A DNA stretch of 64,000 nt from Holophagaceae bacterium (lineage in GTDB: Bacteria; Acidobacteriota; Holophagae; Holophagales; Holophagaceae), in the NCBI GenBank assembly GCA_025363715.1, contig JANYLR010000059.1, positions 1-64,000 on the forward strand. The letters are read 5' to 3'. The notes below the pieces were generated by a model. The model searched no databases and was not told where the DNA came from. It was given only the letters and a program-made list of their open reading frames with translations. Below, piece after piece: positions 16,197 through 25,360 of this stretch. The position numbers were made by a program, and so were the translations under genes. The first letter of the stretch is position 1; each line of letters starts with the position of its first letter.

Positions 16197-16876
16197 CGTA
16201 TCGCGTTCCAGTCATCCGGCGTGGGCTCCCGGGGGCCGAGACGGGTGTCCGGCGGGAACCAGGCATTCCACAGAGCCAGGTGTCGGGCGACGTATTCCCG
16301 GGTCCAGAACCGGACCTGGGAGGCCCTGGGGCGATCGTCCGTCCGTGCCGGTACACCCCAGGCCGTAAGGCCCATGCGCTCAGCCAGGTACAGGGCCCTC
16401 GGCAGGTGGAAATCCGAGGTCACGATGACCAGCTTCTGCTGGCCGAACACTGCCTGGGCCCGCTTGAGGCTGTCCCAGGTGCGGAGACCCGCATAATCGC
16501 TGACGATATCAGTCAATGGAATGCCCTGCCGGATGAGCCAGCGCCGCATGGCCTGGGGCTCGTTGTAGTTGGATTGGCGGTTGTCCCCTGAAACCAGGAA
16601 CCATTGGACCTTGCCCGTCCGGTAGAGCTCGAGGGCCGTTTTCAGCCGACCCTCGAGGATGGAAGTAGGCTCCCCGTCGCCATAGACCCCGGCCCCCAGC
16701 ACCAGGACCGCACCCCCGACAACAGGAAGGCGGTCCGCCGGGAAGATCTGCAAGCGGTGCATGGCGGGGAACCTTACCAGGGTCCAGAGCAAATCTCCGA
16801 GGAGGGCCAGGGCTGGGACCAGGATAAGTGGCCACCGGCGTTGCCAGCAGCGATGAAGGAAGGCGGAGATCGGCAT
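16193..16876 (-). CDS. SanA/YdcF-family (DUF218) membrane-anchored protein
   Basis: This 227-residue protein has one N-terminal membrane segment (WPLILVPALALLGDLLWTLV) and then a DUF218 domain with VLVLGAGVYGDGEPTSI, LVSGDNRQSNYNEP and IVTSDFHLPRALYLAERMG. SanA-type proteins affect envelope permeability in enterobacteria; the biochemical activity is not settled. It is the first gene of a two-gene unit with the thiolase (4-nt overlap) and is divergent from the large lipoprotein gene, with 36 bp between starts. Confidence 0.85.
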   Translation of the reverse strand: MPISAFLHRCWQRRWPLILVPALALLGDLLWTLVRFPAMHRLQIFPADRLPVVGGAVLVLGAGVYGDGEPTSILEGRLKTALELYRTGKVQWFLVSGDNRQSNYNEPQAMRRWLIRQGIPLTDIVSDYAGLRTWDSLKRAQAVFGQQKLVIVTSDFHLPRALYLAERMGLTAWGVPARTDDRPRASQVRFWTREYVARHLALWNAWFPPDTRLGPREPTPDDWNAIR

Positions 16877-16912
16877 CGTGAGTTAGCATAGACCTTCCGC
16901 CTGACATTACCC

Positions 16913-19900
16913 ATGGACCTCCGCAGCCCACGAGACCAATTGATGAACATGAGCCCCGATTCCAATGCCGCTTCTTCCCGGAGCTTCCAGAGCGGTCCGC
17001 TAAGGGCTTTGGCCCTCCTTGCCTTGGCCCTGGGGGCTGGCGGCGTGGGCTGTTTCCGCGCCACGGGTGTATCCCGGCCCGACGTGGCTGTAGAAGAAAT
17101 CCCTTTGTCCGGCGGCGATCGCATTCTTGGCCTTAAGGCCACCTCAGGGCCTGGCGACTTCTTCCTGGGCAATGATTCCGTCCACCTGGCCGTGGACGGA
17201 GCCGCCTACGGCGACCGTGAGGGTCAGTTCGGAGCGCCTTCCGGTGGGGCTGTGCTCGATGTCGGCGTCATCGCGCTGGACCAGAGTTACCATCGAGTGT
17301 CGATGCCGTCCGATATGTTGGAGCGCCTGGGCCCGGTGGCGAACCAGGATCCGGACCTGCCCCTGGTGTTCGACCGCTATGTCCCCGGCACCGGCGTGAA
17401 TTCAGTCCACCTGGAAATGACGGGCTACCTGTTGGATCCCAAGGGGAAGCTGGCCGCGGCCAAGGATGCCCAGGGCCGCGTCATCGGGGTTTCGGCCCAG
17501 CACCGGGTCACCCTCAACAAGGGAGAGACCTTCTTCACCCTGGAGACGACCCTGACTCCCGCCAGCGGCACTGTCCTCCCCGTGCAAAGCCTCGGCGATT
17601 TCCTTTCCCAGCATGGGGGCGGGTTCCGGTTCGTGGTGCCGGCTGTCAAGGCCTTCGACGGAATTACCCCGGTGACGAATTGGGGTGTGGAGATCCCGGG
17701 CTCCGATTTCGCGGATCCCCTCCATACCAGCGTACGGGCCCCCATGGTGGCCCTCATGGGAAGTGAGCCCGCAGGCGATACCTTTGATTTCCATTCCTCC
17801 CTTGGCATCCTTCCGCTGGAGGTGGAGGCGGCCCTGGTGGCTTCGGATCCCCAGCAGGCCCTGACGGAGGGCCGTCCGCGCGTTCCTGGGCGCCTGGTGG
17901 TGGGCAGCCCCGTGGTAAGCACTCTCGCGGCAGGCCAGCCGATCAGCTACCGCCGTCGGCTCTACATCCAGGGTGGCCCAAGCTATTTCTCGGCATTGCC
18001 AGGACAAGCCACGACTCTCTTCAACTTGATGACCCAGGCACGAGCCGCCTTGCGGAGTGAAAGCGTCGGGGTCGTGTTCTACAACACTTTTGGCACAGCC
18101 GCGGTGGGTGGCCCCCTCCAGACAGAATTTCGATTCGAGCGTTACACGTATACGGGCCCCATCAAATGGAACCTTGCGGATCCTCTTAACCCCGCCTACC
18201 AGCCCGAGAACTGGCTGTTGGAGCGTGTGGAGTGGCAAGAACCCGTGGACAATAATTTATTGTTGGGAACTGCCGGTCTGCTTCTGCCCGTGCTACCGGA
18301 TCCCAACAATTCCGGCTCCGCCTTCCCTTATCGGCTCCGTGCCCGGAACGCCATGCAGATCATGCCCCCCCTCTACCTGGGAACCAACATCTATCGGAAT
18401 CAGAACGACGCCAGCAAGAATTCTCCGACTCCTTACCTGGCTACGCCCATCACCCCCTCCACCACACAAGTATGGCAAGTGGCCGAGAAACTGAGCCCCG
18501 AGCGGGCGGAGGTCACCGACTCCCTCGGCAACGTCGTGGCCAACAAGCAGACGGCTCATTCCTTCTCGGCCCGCCAGATGGGGACGCAGGAATTTGGGGG
18601 TCTGAACCCTCTGCGCCTGACTTTCCAGGGACTCAGTGGCACGGATCCAAACATGCAGCGCACCCGGCAGCTGTCGACTACCTACAGCCAAGTCTACAAG
18701 ACCAAGGTGGCCGTGGGAACGAACTATGGGGCCTATCACTTCACCGCAGCGAACCAGGTATTTGGCAGCGCCTTTGGGGCTTTGGCCTCGCCAGCACTGC
18801 TGTACTTCCCACCGGGGGACTACCTTGCCTATGCCACACGGGGTCCCATGTCGCATCTGGATTCTCTTCCGGTGAAAGCCTTTGATGGCCAAACGAGTAC
18901 CAACCATGGGTTCGTGATCATCCCACCGACACTGCCATCTGGCTGGACGACTCTGGATCTACCGGCCCCCACCCAGATGACCACTGGCGGGTTCAATCCC
19001 GGTGAAATGCTCAGCTCGGCTCTGGCCGAGGGTGTTCAGGTGGTGGTCCGCACTGAAGAAGATGTGCTGACTGATGCCACTGCCCTTCGGACCGAGTTCC
19101 GGACTGAGATCGATACGATAGCCGTTTCGGATGCCCAGCGGGCGCCCATCGGGGCCGATCCTTTCGTCATCGGGGCCCGCAGTTCCGTCCTCGGGGATGG
19201 ATTCACCACAGCCCTCTTCACCTTGGCGCCGACCTCGGACCGGAATGGCGGCGCCCGGCCTTCGAAGGGCTGGACCTTGGCGGATTTCATTGCCCAGGCC
19301 GAAGGTGCCTACACCATCGTCCACCAGCCCAGGAGTGCGACCGGCCTATTCACCGTTCGCGGCTACAACCGGACCGTGCCATTGGGCACCGGCGTCAATG
19401 CCTGGTGGACCCAGACAGGCATCTCTTCCCTCGGCAAACACAACGGTGATTTCGATGCCCTGGAGTTGCTCCGGGCCGAAGGCTGCGATCCGCTCGATCC
19501 GACCGCCTGGTACGCCCAATTCACCAATACCCGGGATGACTGGTTTGCCATCCTGAACCAGCAGACCCCCGCGGCCTTCACCAAGGGGCTGGGCCTTTCG
19601 GCCGCGAGGTTCAGTCTGGATACCCCCGTGGGGCTGGCCCGAACCTATCTGAAAATCGGGACCTCAACGACTCTGTCCCAGGACAACCTGGCCGCCGTCC
19701 TGACGGCTTTGCGTGCTGGCGCTGCGGTTGCCTCTACGGGGCCCATGCTTGACGTTTCGGTGGGTGCCGTGGGCCCTGGCGGCCTGGTGCCGGCCATTGC
19801 TGGCACCAGCGTGGAACTCCGCATCACGCTCTATGCTCCAGACTGGGTTCCCGTGGATGAAGTGAGGGTGGTCGTGAACGGGGCTGCTCCCATTCAAGTG

Positions 19901-20146
19901 CCCATGGCCGGCTTCCAGGCCTCCGCCACGGATGCCCGCCAGCGGACCACGACCGTGACCGTTCCCATGCCCTCCGGCAAGGATGCATGGCTGGTGGTCG
20001 AAGCAGGCGTTTCACGGGCCCAGGCAGGTCCTTACAAGGCCGGAACGCCCTGGAACAAGATCATGAAGGGCATCTATCCCATCGCCGTCACCAACCCGAT
20101 CTTTGTGGATGTGAACGGCGGCGGCTACACTCCTCCCGGACTCTAG
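16913..20146 (+). CDS. Large predicted lipoprotein with a C-terminal CehA/McbA-like PHP-type region
   Basis: This 1077-residue predicted secreted lipoprotein has a hydrophobic stretch (LRALALLALALGAGG) ending in the lipobox GVGC at residue 47. No family is recognisable in the N-terminal 700 residues. The C-terminal part (about 700-1000) resembles CehA/McbA-type PHP metal-dependent phosphoesterases. It has the FDALELLRAEG and DDWFAILNQ segments and the LTALRAGAAVASTGPML closing strand, but the GxSDSH-like metal motif expected after DDWF reads KGLGLSAARF, so metal binding is doubtful. The start could be ATG 16943 or 16949. It is followed after 17 bp by dnaB. The function is unknown; an extracytoplasmic location is likely. 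Confidence 0.75.
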   Translation: MDLRSPRDQLMNMSPDSNAASSRSFQSGPLRALALLALALGAGGVGCFRATGVSRPDVAVEEIPLSGGDRILGLKATSGPGDFFLGNDSVHLAVDGAAYGDREGQFGAPSGGAVLDVGVIALDQSYHRVSMPSDMLERLGPVANQDPDLPLVFDRYVPGTGVNSVHLEMTGYLLDPKGKLAAAKDAQGRVIGVSAQHRVTLNKGETFFTLETTLTPASGTVLPVQSLGDFLSQHGGGFRFVVPAVKAFDGITPVTNWGVEIPGSDFADPLHTSVRAPMVALMGSEPAGDTFDFHSSLGILPLEVEAALVASDPQQALTEGRPRVPGRLVVGSPVVSTLAAGQPISYRRRLYIQGGPSYFSALPGQATTLFNLMTQARAALRSESVGVVFYNTFGTAAVGGPLQTEFRFERYTYTGPIKWNLADPLNPAYQPENWLLERVEWQEPVDNNLLLGTAGLLLPVLPDPNNSGSAFPYRLRARNAMQIMPPLYLGTNIYRNQNDASKNSPTPYLATPITPSTTQVWQVAEKLSPERAEVTDSLGNVVANKQTAHSFSARQMGTQEFGGLNPLRLTFQGLSGTDPNMQRTRQLSTTYSQVYKTKVAVGTNYGAYHFTAANQVFGSAFGALASPALLYFPPGDYLAYATRGPMSHLDSLPVKAFDGQTSTNHGFVIIPPTLPSGWTTLDLPAPTQMTTGGFNPGEMLSSALAEGVQVVVRTEEDVLTDATALRTEFRTEIDTIAVSDAQRAPIGADPFVIGARSSVLGDGFTTALFTLAPTSDRNGGARPSKGWTLADFIAQAEGAYTIVHQPRSATGLFTVRGYNRTVPLGTGVNAWWTQTGISSLGKHNGDFDALELLRAEGCDPLDPTAWYAQFTNTRDDWFAILNQQTPAAFTKGLGLSAARFSLDTPVGLARTYLKIGTSTTLSQDNLAAVLTALRAGAAVASTGPMLDVSVGAVGPGGLVPAIAGTSVELRITLYAPDWVPVDEVRVVVNGAAPIQVPMAGFQASATDARQRTTTVTVPMPSGKDAWLVVEAGVSRAQAGPYKAGTPWNKIMKGIYPIAVTNPIFVDVNGGGYTPPGL

Positions 20147-20163
20147 TTACAGCAGGAGCAGTG

Positions 20164-21537
20164 ATGGCGGACTGGCTTCCGGAACGGCTTCCGGAGGATA
20201 TCGACGCAGAGCGGTCCTTCCTGGCCACCTGCTGCGCGCCGGGAGCTGGTTTCGTGGCCAGCGAAGCCGTGTTCACGCTGAACGAGGAGGACTTTGTCCA
20301 CCCGGCTCACCGGGCTGTGTTTCGGGCCTTGAAAACCCTCATCGAAGCCCAGGTCGAGGTCAATTCCCTCACCTTAAAGGACGCCCTCGATCAGGACGAT
20401 AGCTTGAACAAGGTCGGTGGCTACCCGGGGCTGGTGGAACTGCTGGCGGGCGAGGATGTGGAGCGGCCCCAGGTGCTGGCCGACGTGATCCGGCGGAAGG
20501 CGAAATTGCGCCGGCTCGTCCACCTGGGCGCCCAACTGGTCCGGCAGGCCGCGGAAGAGGACGAAGCCCCTGAAGTCCTGGTGGATCAGACCGCCCAGAG
20601 TCTCTTCCACCTGGCCCAGGGCGATGCTAAGGCCAAGGGGCTGCTGTCCATCCAGTCAGTGGCGGATGACACCATGGAACGGCTTTCAGATCGAATGGAA
20701 GGGCGGCTCTCCCCAGGTGTCCGGGTGGGTTTCCATCGCTTCGATGAACTGACGCAGGGATTCCAGCCGGGGAACCTCATCGTTCTGGCCGCCCGGCCTG
20801 GTATTGGTAAAACCGCCCTGGCCCTGAACTGGATCCTGCGCGCCGCCCAGGAACGGGATGGGCGCCCCGGCCACTGCGGTGCCTTCTTCAGCCTCGAGAT
20901 GAGCCATGAAGAAGTCTTCATGCGCCTGCTGGCCGCCCAGAGCTCCACGAACATGAAGGACCTGCAGTCCGGACGAGCCAGTGGCCGCATGGAGAACGTC
21001 CTGAAAGCTCGGGATGAACTGGTCCAGATGCCCCTGTTCATCTGTGACCGTGCCTCGATCACGGTACCCCAGATCCAGAACATGATCGTGAAGCAGGGCA
21101 GCCAGAGCAACCGGCGGGTGGAGTTCGTCATCGTGGACTATCTGCAGTTGCTCAGCAGCCCCGAAGGTAGCCGTGGCGCGAAGCAAAACGAAGCGGTTCG
21201 CATCGGCGAGATCAGCCGTGGCCTGAAGCTGATGGCCAAGGACTTCGGCATTCCCGTAGTAGTCCTCTCCCAGCTGAACCGCGAGGTGGAGCATCGGACC
21301 GGCGGCCGTCCCCAGTTGAGCGACCTCCGCGATTCCGGTGCCATCGAACAGGATGCGGACATGGTGGCCTTCATCCACCGCAAGATGATGCCCTCGGCGA
21401 CGGAGGAACCGGACCCGACGGCCGAACTCATCGTCGCCAAGCATCGAAATGGCCCCACCGCCATTATCCAGCTGCACTTCCAGGGCGAGTTCGCCATGTA
21501 CCGGGAGATGGTGCGGGAGACATCTTCGTACGCGTGA
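20164..21537 (+). CDS. dnaB: Replicative DNA helicase DnaB
   Basis: This 457-residue hexameric 5'-3' helicase unwinds DNA at the replication fork. Residues 10-110 form the N-terminal primase-interaction domain (DIDAERSFLATCC). The RecA-like domain has Walker A AARPGIGKTALAL, motif SLEMSHEEVFMR, Walker B EFVIVDYLQLL and the H4-type VVLSQLNREVEHR...LSDLRDSGAIEQDAD. The length is typical and there is no intein. The start is ATG 20164 with an AGGAG site just upstream. No replication partner such as rplI or ssb is adjacent. A double hairpin lies 24 nt after the stop. Confidence 0.97.
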   Translation: MADWLPERLPEDIDAERSFLATCCAPGAGFVASEAVFTLNEEDFVHPAHRAVFRALKTLIEAQVEVNSLTLKDALDQDDSLNKVGGYPGLVELLAGEDVERPQVLADVIRRKAKLRRLVHLGAQLVRQAAEEDEAPEVLVDQTAQSLFHLAQGDAKAKGLLSIQSVADDTMERLSDRMEGRLSPGVRVGFHRFDELTQGFQPGNLIVLAARPGIGKTALALNWILRAAQERDGRPGHCGAFFSLEMSHEEVFMRLLAAQSSTNMKDLQSGRASGRMENVLKARDELVQMPLFICDRASITVPQIQNMIVKQGSQSNRRVEFVIVDYLQLLSSPEGSRGAKQNEAVRIGEISRGLKLMAKDFGIPVVVLSQLNREVEHRTGGRPQLSDLRDSGAIEQDADMVAFIHRKMMPSATEEPDPTAELIVAKHRNGPTAIIQLHFQGEFAMYREMVRETSSYA

Positions 21538-21561
21538 TGTTTTTGCTTCACGGTCTCTGTT

Positions 21562-21618
21562 CGAAACGGCCTTTGGCCGTTTCGAGTTAACAACACAGCG
21601 GCCAAGGGCCGCTGTGTT
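21562..21618. terminator. Two tandem perfect hairpins between dnaB and the E2 gene
   Basis: Hairpin 1 has arms CGAAACGGCC (21562-21571) and GGCCGTTTCG (21575-21584) with a 3-nt loop. Hairpin 2 has arms AACACAGCGGCC (21592-21603) and GGCCGCTGTGTT (21607-21618), also with a 3-nt loop. They sit between convergent genes and could stop transcription from both sides, although neither has a long T-run. The inner GAAACGG/CCGTTTC arms recur at 49831-49850. Confidence 0.7.
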
Positions 21619-21623
21619 GCATC

Positions 21624-22958
21624 CTATTCGAGACCAAACGTAGAGGTCTCCAACTCGCGCTTGACGAAGGCCATGAACAGGTCCCCGACGGCTCCGTCGA
21701 TGATCCGGTGGTCGAAGCCCAGGCTGCTGAACATCATCTGGCGGATGGCGATGAAGTCAGTCCCGTCGGGGCCGGTGACGACTACGGGACGCTTCACGAT
21801 GGCCCCCACGCCCTGGATGGCCACCTGCGGCTGGTTGATGATGGGGAGGCCGAAGACGTCGCCATAAACGCCGGGGTTGGTGATGGTGAAGGTCCCCCCG
21901 CTGATTTCATCGGGCTTGAGGTGCTTGGTGCGGGCCCGTTCGGCCAGGTCATTGAGGCTGCGGGCCAGGCCCCCCAGGTTCATCATGTCGGCGTTCTTGA
22001 CCACAGGCACGATGAGGCCCCAGTCCAGGCTCACGGCGATGCCGAGGTTGATGTCCTGCTTGTAGACCACGTTGTCCCCGTCCACCGAAGCGTTCACGAC
22101 GGGGTAGGCGCGAAGTGCCTTGCAGGCGGCCGTCATCACGAAAGGCATGAAGCTAAGCTTGGTGCCGAACTGGGATTCGAAGGCCTGCTTGTGCTTGTTC
22201 CGCAGCTGAGCCACATGGGTCATGTCGATCTCGAAGACCGTATAGACATGGGCCGACGTTCGGCGGCTGGCCACCATGCCATCGGCGATGATCTTCCGCA
22301 TGCGGCTCATGGGCTCCACCTTCACCCGTTCCCCGGCGGCAAAGGCCGGCATAGCGGGGGTCGGCGGCACGGCCAGGGCGGGCGTGAGGCCCATGGTTGG
22401 GGCCGAGGGATCATGCACCGCCGGGAGCATGGGGGCGATGCTAGCGGCTTTCGGCACTTCGGCGGGACCCTTGGCCAGGTGGGCCTCGAGGTCTTCCTTG
22501 GTGACGCGACCGGCCTGCCCGGTTCCCAGCACTTTTGAGAGATCCACCCCGTGCTGCTTGGCCATTTCCCGCACCAGGGGGCTGCTCTTCGTCTTCAACC
22601 GGCCCTCGAGGCTGTTGTCGTCTTCATCGGCCAAGGGGGCCATGGACTCGGTGGCAGCTGTCGCGGGTGCTACGGTCAGGGGGGTTGGTGCCGGGGTACT
22701 CGTGCCAGTAGGTTTTTCGGAGGCATCACCGATGCGGGCGACCACGGTGCCCACGGGAACCGTGAGGTTCACCTCCACGAGGATCTCCAGCAGGGTGCCA
22801 GCGGCGGGCGCGGGAATTTCCGCGTCCACTTTGTCGGTGCTGATTTCGTAGAGGGTATCGTCCTTGGCGATCAGATCCCCCACCTGCTTGTGCCACTTCA
22901 ATACGGTGGCTTCGGCGATGCTTTCCCCCATTTGTGGCATGACGACATCAAAGGCCAT
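21624..22958 (-). CDS. 2-oxoacid dehydrogenase complex E2 component (dihydrolipoyl acyltransferase)
   Basis: This 444-residue E2 has one lipoyl domain (lipoyl Lys43 in EISTDKVDAE), an Ala/Pro-rich linker, a peripheral-subunit-binding domain at about 120-160 (SSPLVREMAKQHGVDLSKV) and a catalytic domain ending in LGFDHRIIDGAVGDL (active-site His near 414, with Asp). It transfers acyl groups to CoA in a pyruvate, 2-oxoglutarate or branched-chain complex; the sequence alone does not fix which. The neighbours are not E1 or E3: gatA lies 9 nt upstream on the same strand, so the complex is scattered in this genome. The ATG has a GGAG site. Confidence 0.93.
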   Translation of the reverse strand: MAFDVVMPQMGESIAEATVLKWHKQVGDLIAKDDTLYEISTDKVDAEIPAPAAGTLLEILVEVNLTVPVGTVVARIGDASEKPTGTSTPAPTPLTVAPATAATESMAPLADEDDNSLEGRLKTKSSPLVREMAKQHGVDLSKVLGTGQAGRVTKEDLEAHLAKGPAEVPKAASIAPMLPAVHDPSAPTMGLTPALAVPPTPAMPAFAAGERVKVEPMSRMRKIIADGMVASRRTSAHVYTVFEIDMTHVAQLRNKHKQAFESQFGTKLSFMPFVMTAACKALRAYPVVNASVDGDNVVYKQDINLGIAVSLDWGLIVPVVKNADMMNLGGLARSLNDLAERARTKHLKPDEISGGTFTITNPGVYGDVFGLPIINQPQVAIQGVGAIVKRPVVVTGPDGTDFIAIRQMMFSSLGFDHRIIDGAVGDLFMAFVKRELETSTFGLE

Positions 22959-22967
22959 GGTGTGCTC

Positions 22968-24422
22968 CTAGGCGGGAAGGGGTGGGGTTGCAAGGTGGTG
23001 TTGGATGATCGACTGGAAGGCATGGGCCGTTTCCAACAGCATGACATCCGATAGCGCTGGACCGATTAGCTGGAGGCCCACAGGCAGGCCAGAGCTCAGA
23101 CCCACCGGCATGCAGAGGCATGGAATCCCGGCCAGAGGGGCGGTCACAGTGAAGACATCCGCCAGGTACATGGCCATGGGGTCATCGGTTTTCGCTCCGA
23201 AGGGGAAGGCTGTGCCGGGGCTGACGGGGGTGGCGAGGACGTCCACCTGCTCGAAGGCCTGATTGAAGTCTTGGGTGATGAGGGTCCTGGCCTTGAGTGC
23301 CTTCATGTAGAACGCGTCGTAGTAGCCCTTGGACAGGCAGAAGGCCCCCAGGAGGATGCGGCGCTTGACCTCGGCCCCAAGGCCCTGGTTCCTGGATTGG
23401 GCGATCATCTCCGGCAAGGTCCCGCCCGCCGTTCGTTGTCCGAACCGGACACCGTCGAAGCGGCTGAGGTTGCTGGAGACTTCGCTGGTGCAGATCAGGT
23501 AGTAGGTATCGATGGCATACCGGGTGTGGGGAAGGGAGACCTCCTGAATCAAGGCGCCATGGTCCTTGAACACCTGGATGGCCGCATCCAGGAGGTTCTG
23601 GACGCCTGTCTCGATCCCTTCACCGAAATATTCCCGGGGGAGCCCGATCCGAAGGCCCCTGAGATTTCCGGGGTGCAGCTGATCTAGTCGGTCCACGCCC
23701 GGAAGTTTCACTGAGGTGCTATCCCTGGGATCCAGACCGGCCATGACGCCCAGGGCCAGGGCGATGTCTGCGGCGGAAGCGGCAATGGGCCCTACCTGAT
23801 CCAGGCTGGAAGCCATGGCGGTAAGGCCGTAGCGGCTCAGCACGCCATAGGTGGGCCGCAGGGCCGTCACGTTGCAGAAGCTCGCGGGCAGGCGGACCGA
23901 GCCGCCGGTGTCGCTGCCCAGGGCCAGGGGGGCGTATCCCCCGGCCACGGCGACCACAGATCCACTGCTGCTGCCGCCCGGGACCAGATCCAGGTTCCAG
24001 GGGTTGCGGGTCGCCTCGAAGGCGCTGTACTCGCCGCTGGAGCCCATGGCGAACTCGTCCAGGTTGGCTTTGGCGATGGGAACCGCGCCGGCCGCCAGCA
24101 GTCGCTCGACCACGGTGGCGTTGTAGGGAGCCCTGTAGCCGTCGAGGATTCTCGAACCACAGGAGACCTGCAGTCCCGACCAGTGCAGGTTGTCCTTCAG
24201 CACGATGGGCAATCCGAGGACGGGGGTGCGCTCCCCGGATCTCAACCGGGCATCGGCCTGTCTGGCGAGCTGGAGGCTCTGATCCTCATCCGACGCGAGT
24301 ACTGCGTGAAGCTGGCCGTCCAGCCTGCGAATGCGGTCCAGGCCACCCCTGACGAGCGCCTCAGAGGACAGGTCCCCGGCGTCCAGGCCTTCGCGCCAAT
24401 CCACCGCCGAGCCTGCCGCCAT
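22968..24422 (-). CDS. gatA: Glutamyl-tRNA(Gln)/aspartyl-tRNA(Asn) amidotransferase subunit A
   Basis: This 484-residue amidase-signature protein releases ammonia from glutamine for tRNA-dependent transamidation. The Ser-cisSer-Lys triad is visible: Lys76 (PIVLKDN), Ser151 in the GGSSSGS loop and Ser175 in SDTGGSVR. The length equals typical GatA (about 485). gatB and gatC are not in the window. The start ATG has a strong GGAGGCGAGG site. It forms a two-gene unit with the E2 gene and diverges from the J-domain gene across 210 bp in which I could not place a convincing promoter. Confidence 0.94.
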   Translation of the reverse strand: MAAGSAVDWREGLDAGDLSSEALVRGGLDRIRRLDGQLHAVLASDEDQSLQLARQADARLRSGERTPVLGLPIVLKDNLHWSGLQVSCGSRILDGYRAPYNATVVERLLAAGAVPIAKANLDEFAMGSSGEYSAFEATRNPWNLDLVPGGSSSGSVVAVAGGYAPLALGSDTGGSVRLPASFCNVTALRPTYGVLSRYGLTAMASSLDQVGPIAASAADIALALGVMAGLDPRDSTSVKLPGVDRLDQLHPGNLRGLRIGLPREYFGEGIETGVQNLLDAAIQVFKDHGALIQEVSLPHTRYAIDTYYLICTSEVSSNLSRFDGVRFGQRTAGGTLPEMIAQSRNQGLGAEVKRRILLGAFCLSKGYYDAFYMKALKARTLITQDFNQAFEQVDVLATPVSPGTAFPFGAKTDDPMAMYLADVFTVTAPLAGIPCLCMPVGLSSGLPVGLQLIGPALSDVMLLETAHAFQSIIQHHLATPPLPA

Positions 24423-24632
24423 GCCCTCGCCTCCAGAGCCTACTACTGTGCCATCTTGCCTGGCCCCCTTCCAGCCCGGGTGGAGGGATCCAGTGGGCTC
24501 TCAGGGAAGGAATCATCCTTGAGCAGAAGCGCGGGAACTGCGCTCGGGATGGAAATAGGCTACCATCCTCTGCTCAAGCCATGTCCTTCCATTCCCTTCG
24601 ATGCGTCGGCCGTGGAACCTTCCTGGAACGTC

Positions 24633-25358
24633 ATGAACCCATTCAATGTGTTGGAAATTCCTCCAGACGCTTCGCCCGACGACATCAAGGCCGCCTACCA
24701 CAGGCTTGCCAAGAGGTGGCATCCAGACCGGTTTTCGGGTGTGGAAAAGGAGGAGGCGGAATTGAGGTTCCGCGAGCTGGCAGAGGCCTTCAGTCTGCTG
24801 AAGGATCCAGCCAAGCGTCTCGCGCTGCAACAGCAGTTGCCCAGGCCGCAGGCGGCGGCAGAGAAGGAACCGGAATCAGCAATGGAGAGGACTCCCGAAG
24901 ACTGGGCGACCATGGCGAAGACGGCCTTCGACGAGGGGAAGATCGACCAGGCGCGCGCGCTCATCCACTATGCCATCCGCCTCGATGACGAAAAGGCCAG
25001 CTATCACGCACTGTTGGCGGCCATTCTTGAGCGGGAGGGCGGTGACCTCCGCACGGTGGTGAAAGCGCTCGAAACGGCGGTGAGGCTGGCGCCCCGCGAT
25101 GTGGATAGCCATATCCGGTTGGCAAGTCATTTCCAGACCTTGGGCCTGGCCGCACGGGCACAGCGTCACCTTCAAGTGGCGCAGGAGATCTCCCCCAATC
25201 ATCCCAAACTGCGTGCCGCCGCCGCCAAGGCTGCCAAGGCCGCCAAGAGTTTGAAGGGCCAGACTTCGCAATCTGATAAAGGAAAGATCTCCGGGCCACC
25301 GATGGGTCTCCTAGATCAACTGAAGGACCTCTGGGGCCGATTGACGGGAAAGGGTTGA
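24633..25358 (+). CDS. J-domain protein with TPR-like C-terminus
   Basis: This 241-residue protein has an N-terminal J domain (NPFNVLEIPPDASPDDI...KRWHPDRF) with the HPD motif that stimulates DnaK-type ATPase activity. Helical TPR-like repeats follow at about 90-200 (AKTAFDEGKIDQARALIHYA; LETAVRLAPRDVDSHIRLA), then an Ala/Lys-rich tail. It lacks the Gly/Phe and zinc regions of DnaJ, so it is a specialised co-chaperone. I chose ATG 24633 because the J domain starts there; the frame is open further upstream only as a gatA shadow. The PP2C gene starts 2 nt after its stop, and the pil operon follows. Confidence 0.85.
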   Translation: MNPFNVLEIPPDASPDDIKAAYHRLAKRWHPDRFSGVEKEEAELRFRELAEAFSLLKDPAKRLALQQQLPRPQAAAEKEPESAMERTPEDWATMAKTAFDEGKIDQARALIHYAIRLDDEKASYHALLAAILEREGGDLRTVVKALETAVRLAPRDVDSHIRLASHFQTLGLAARAQRHLQVAQEISPNHPKLRAAAAKAAKAAKSLKGQTSQSDKGKISGPPMGLLDQLKDLWGRLTGKG

Positions 25359-25360
25359 TC

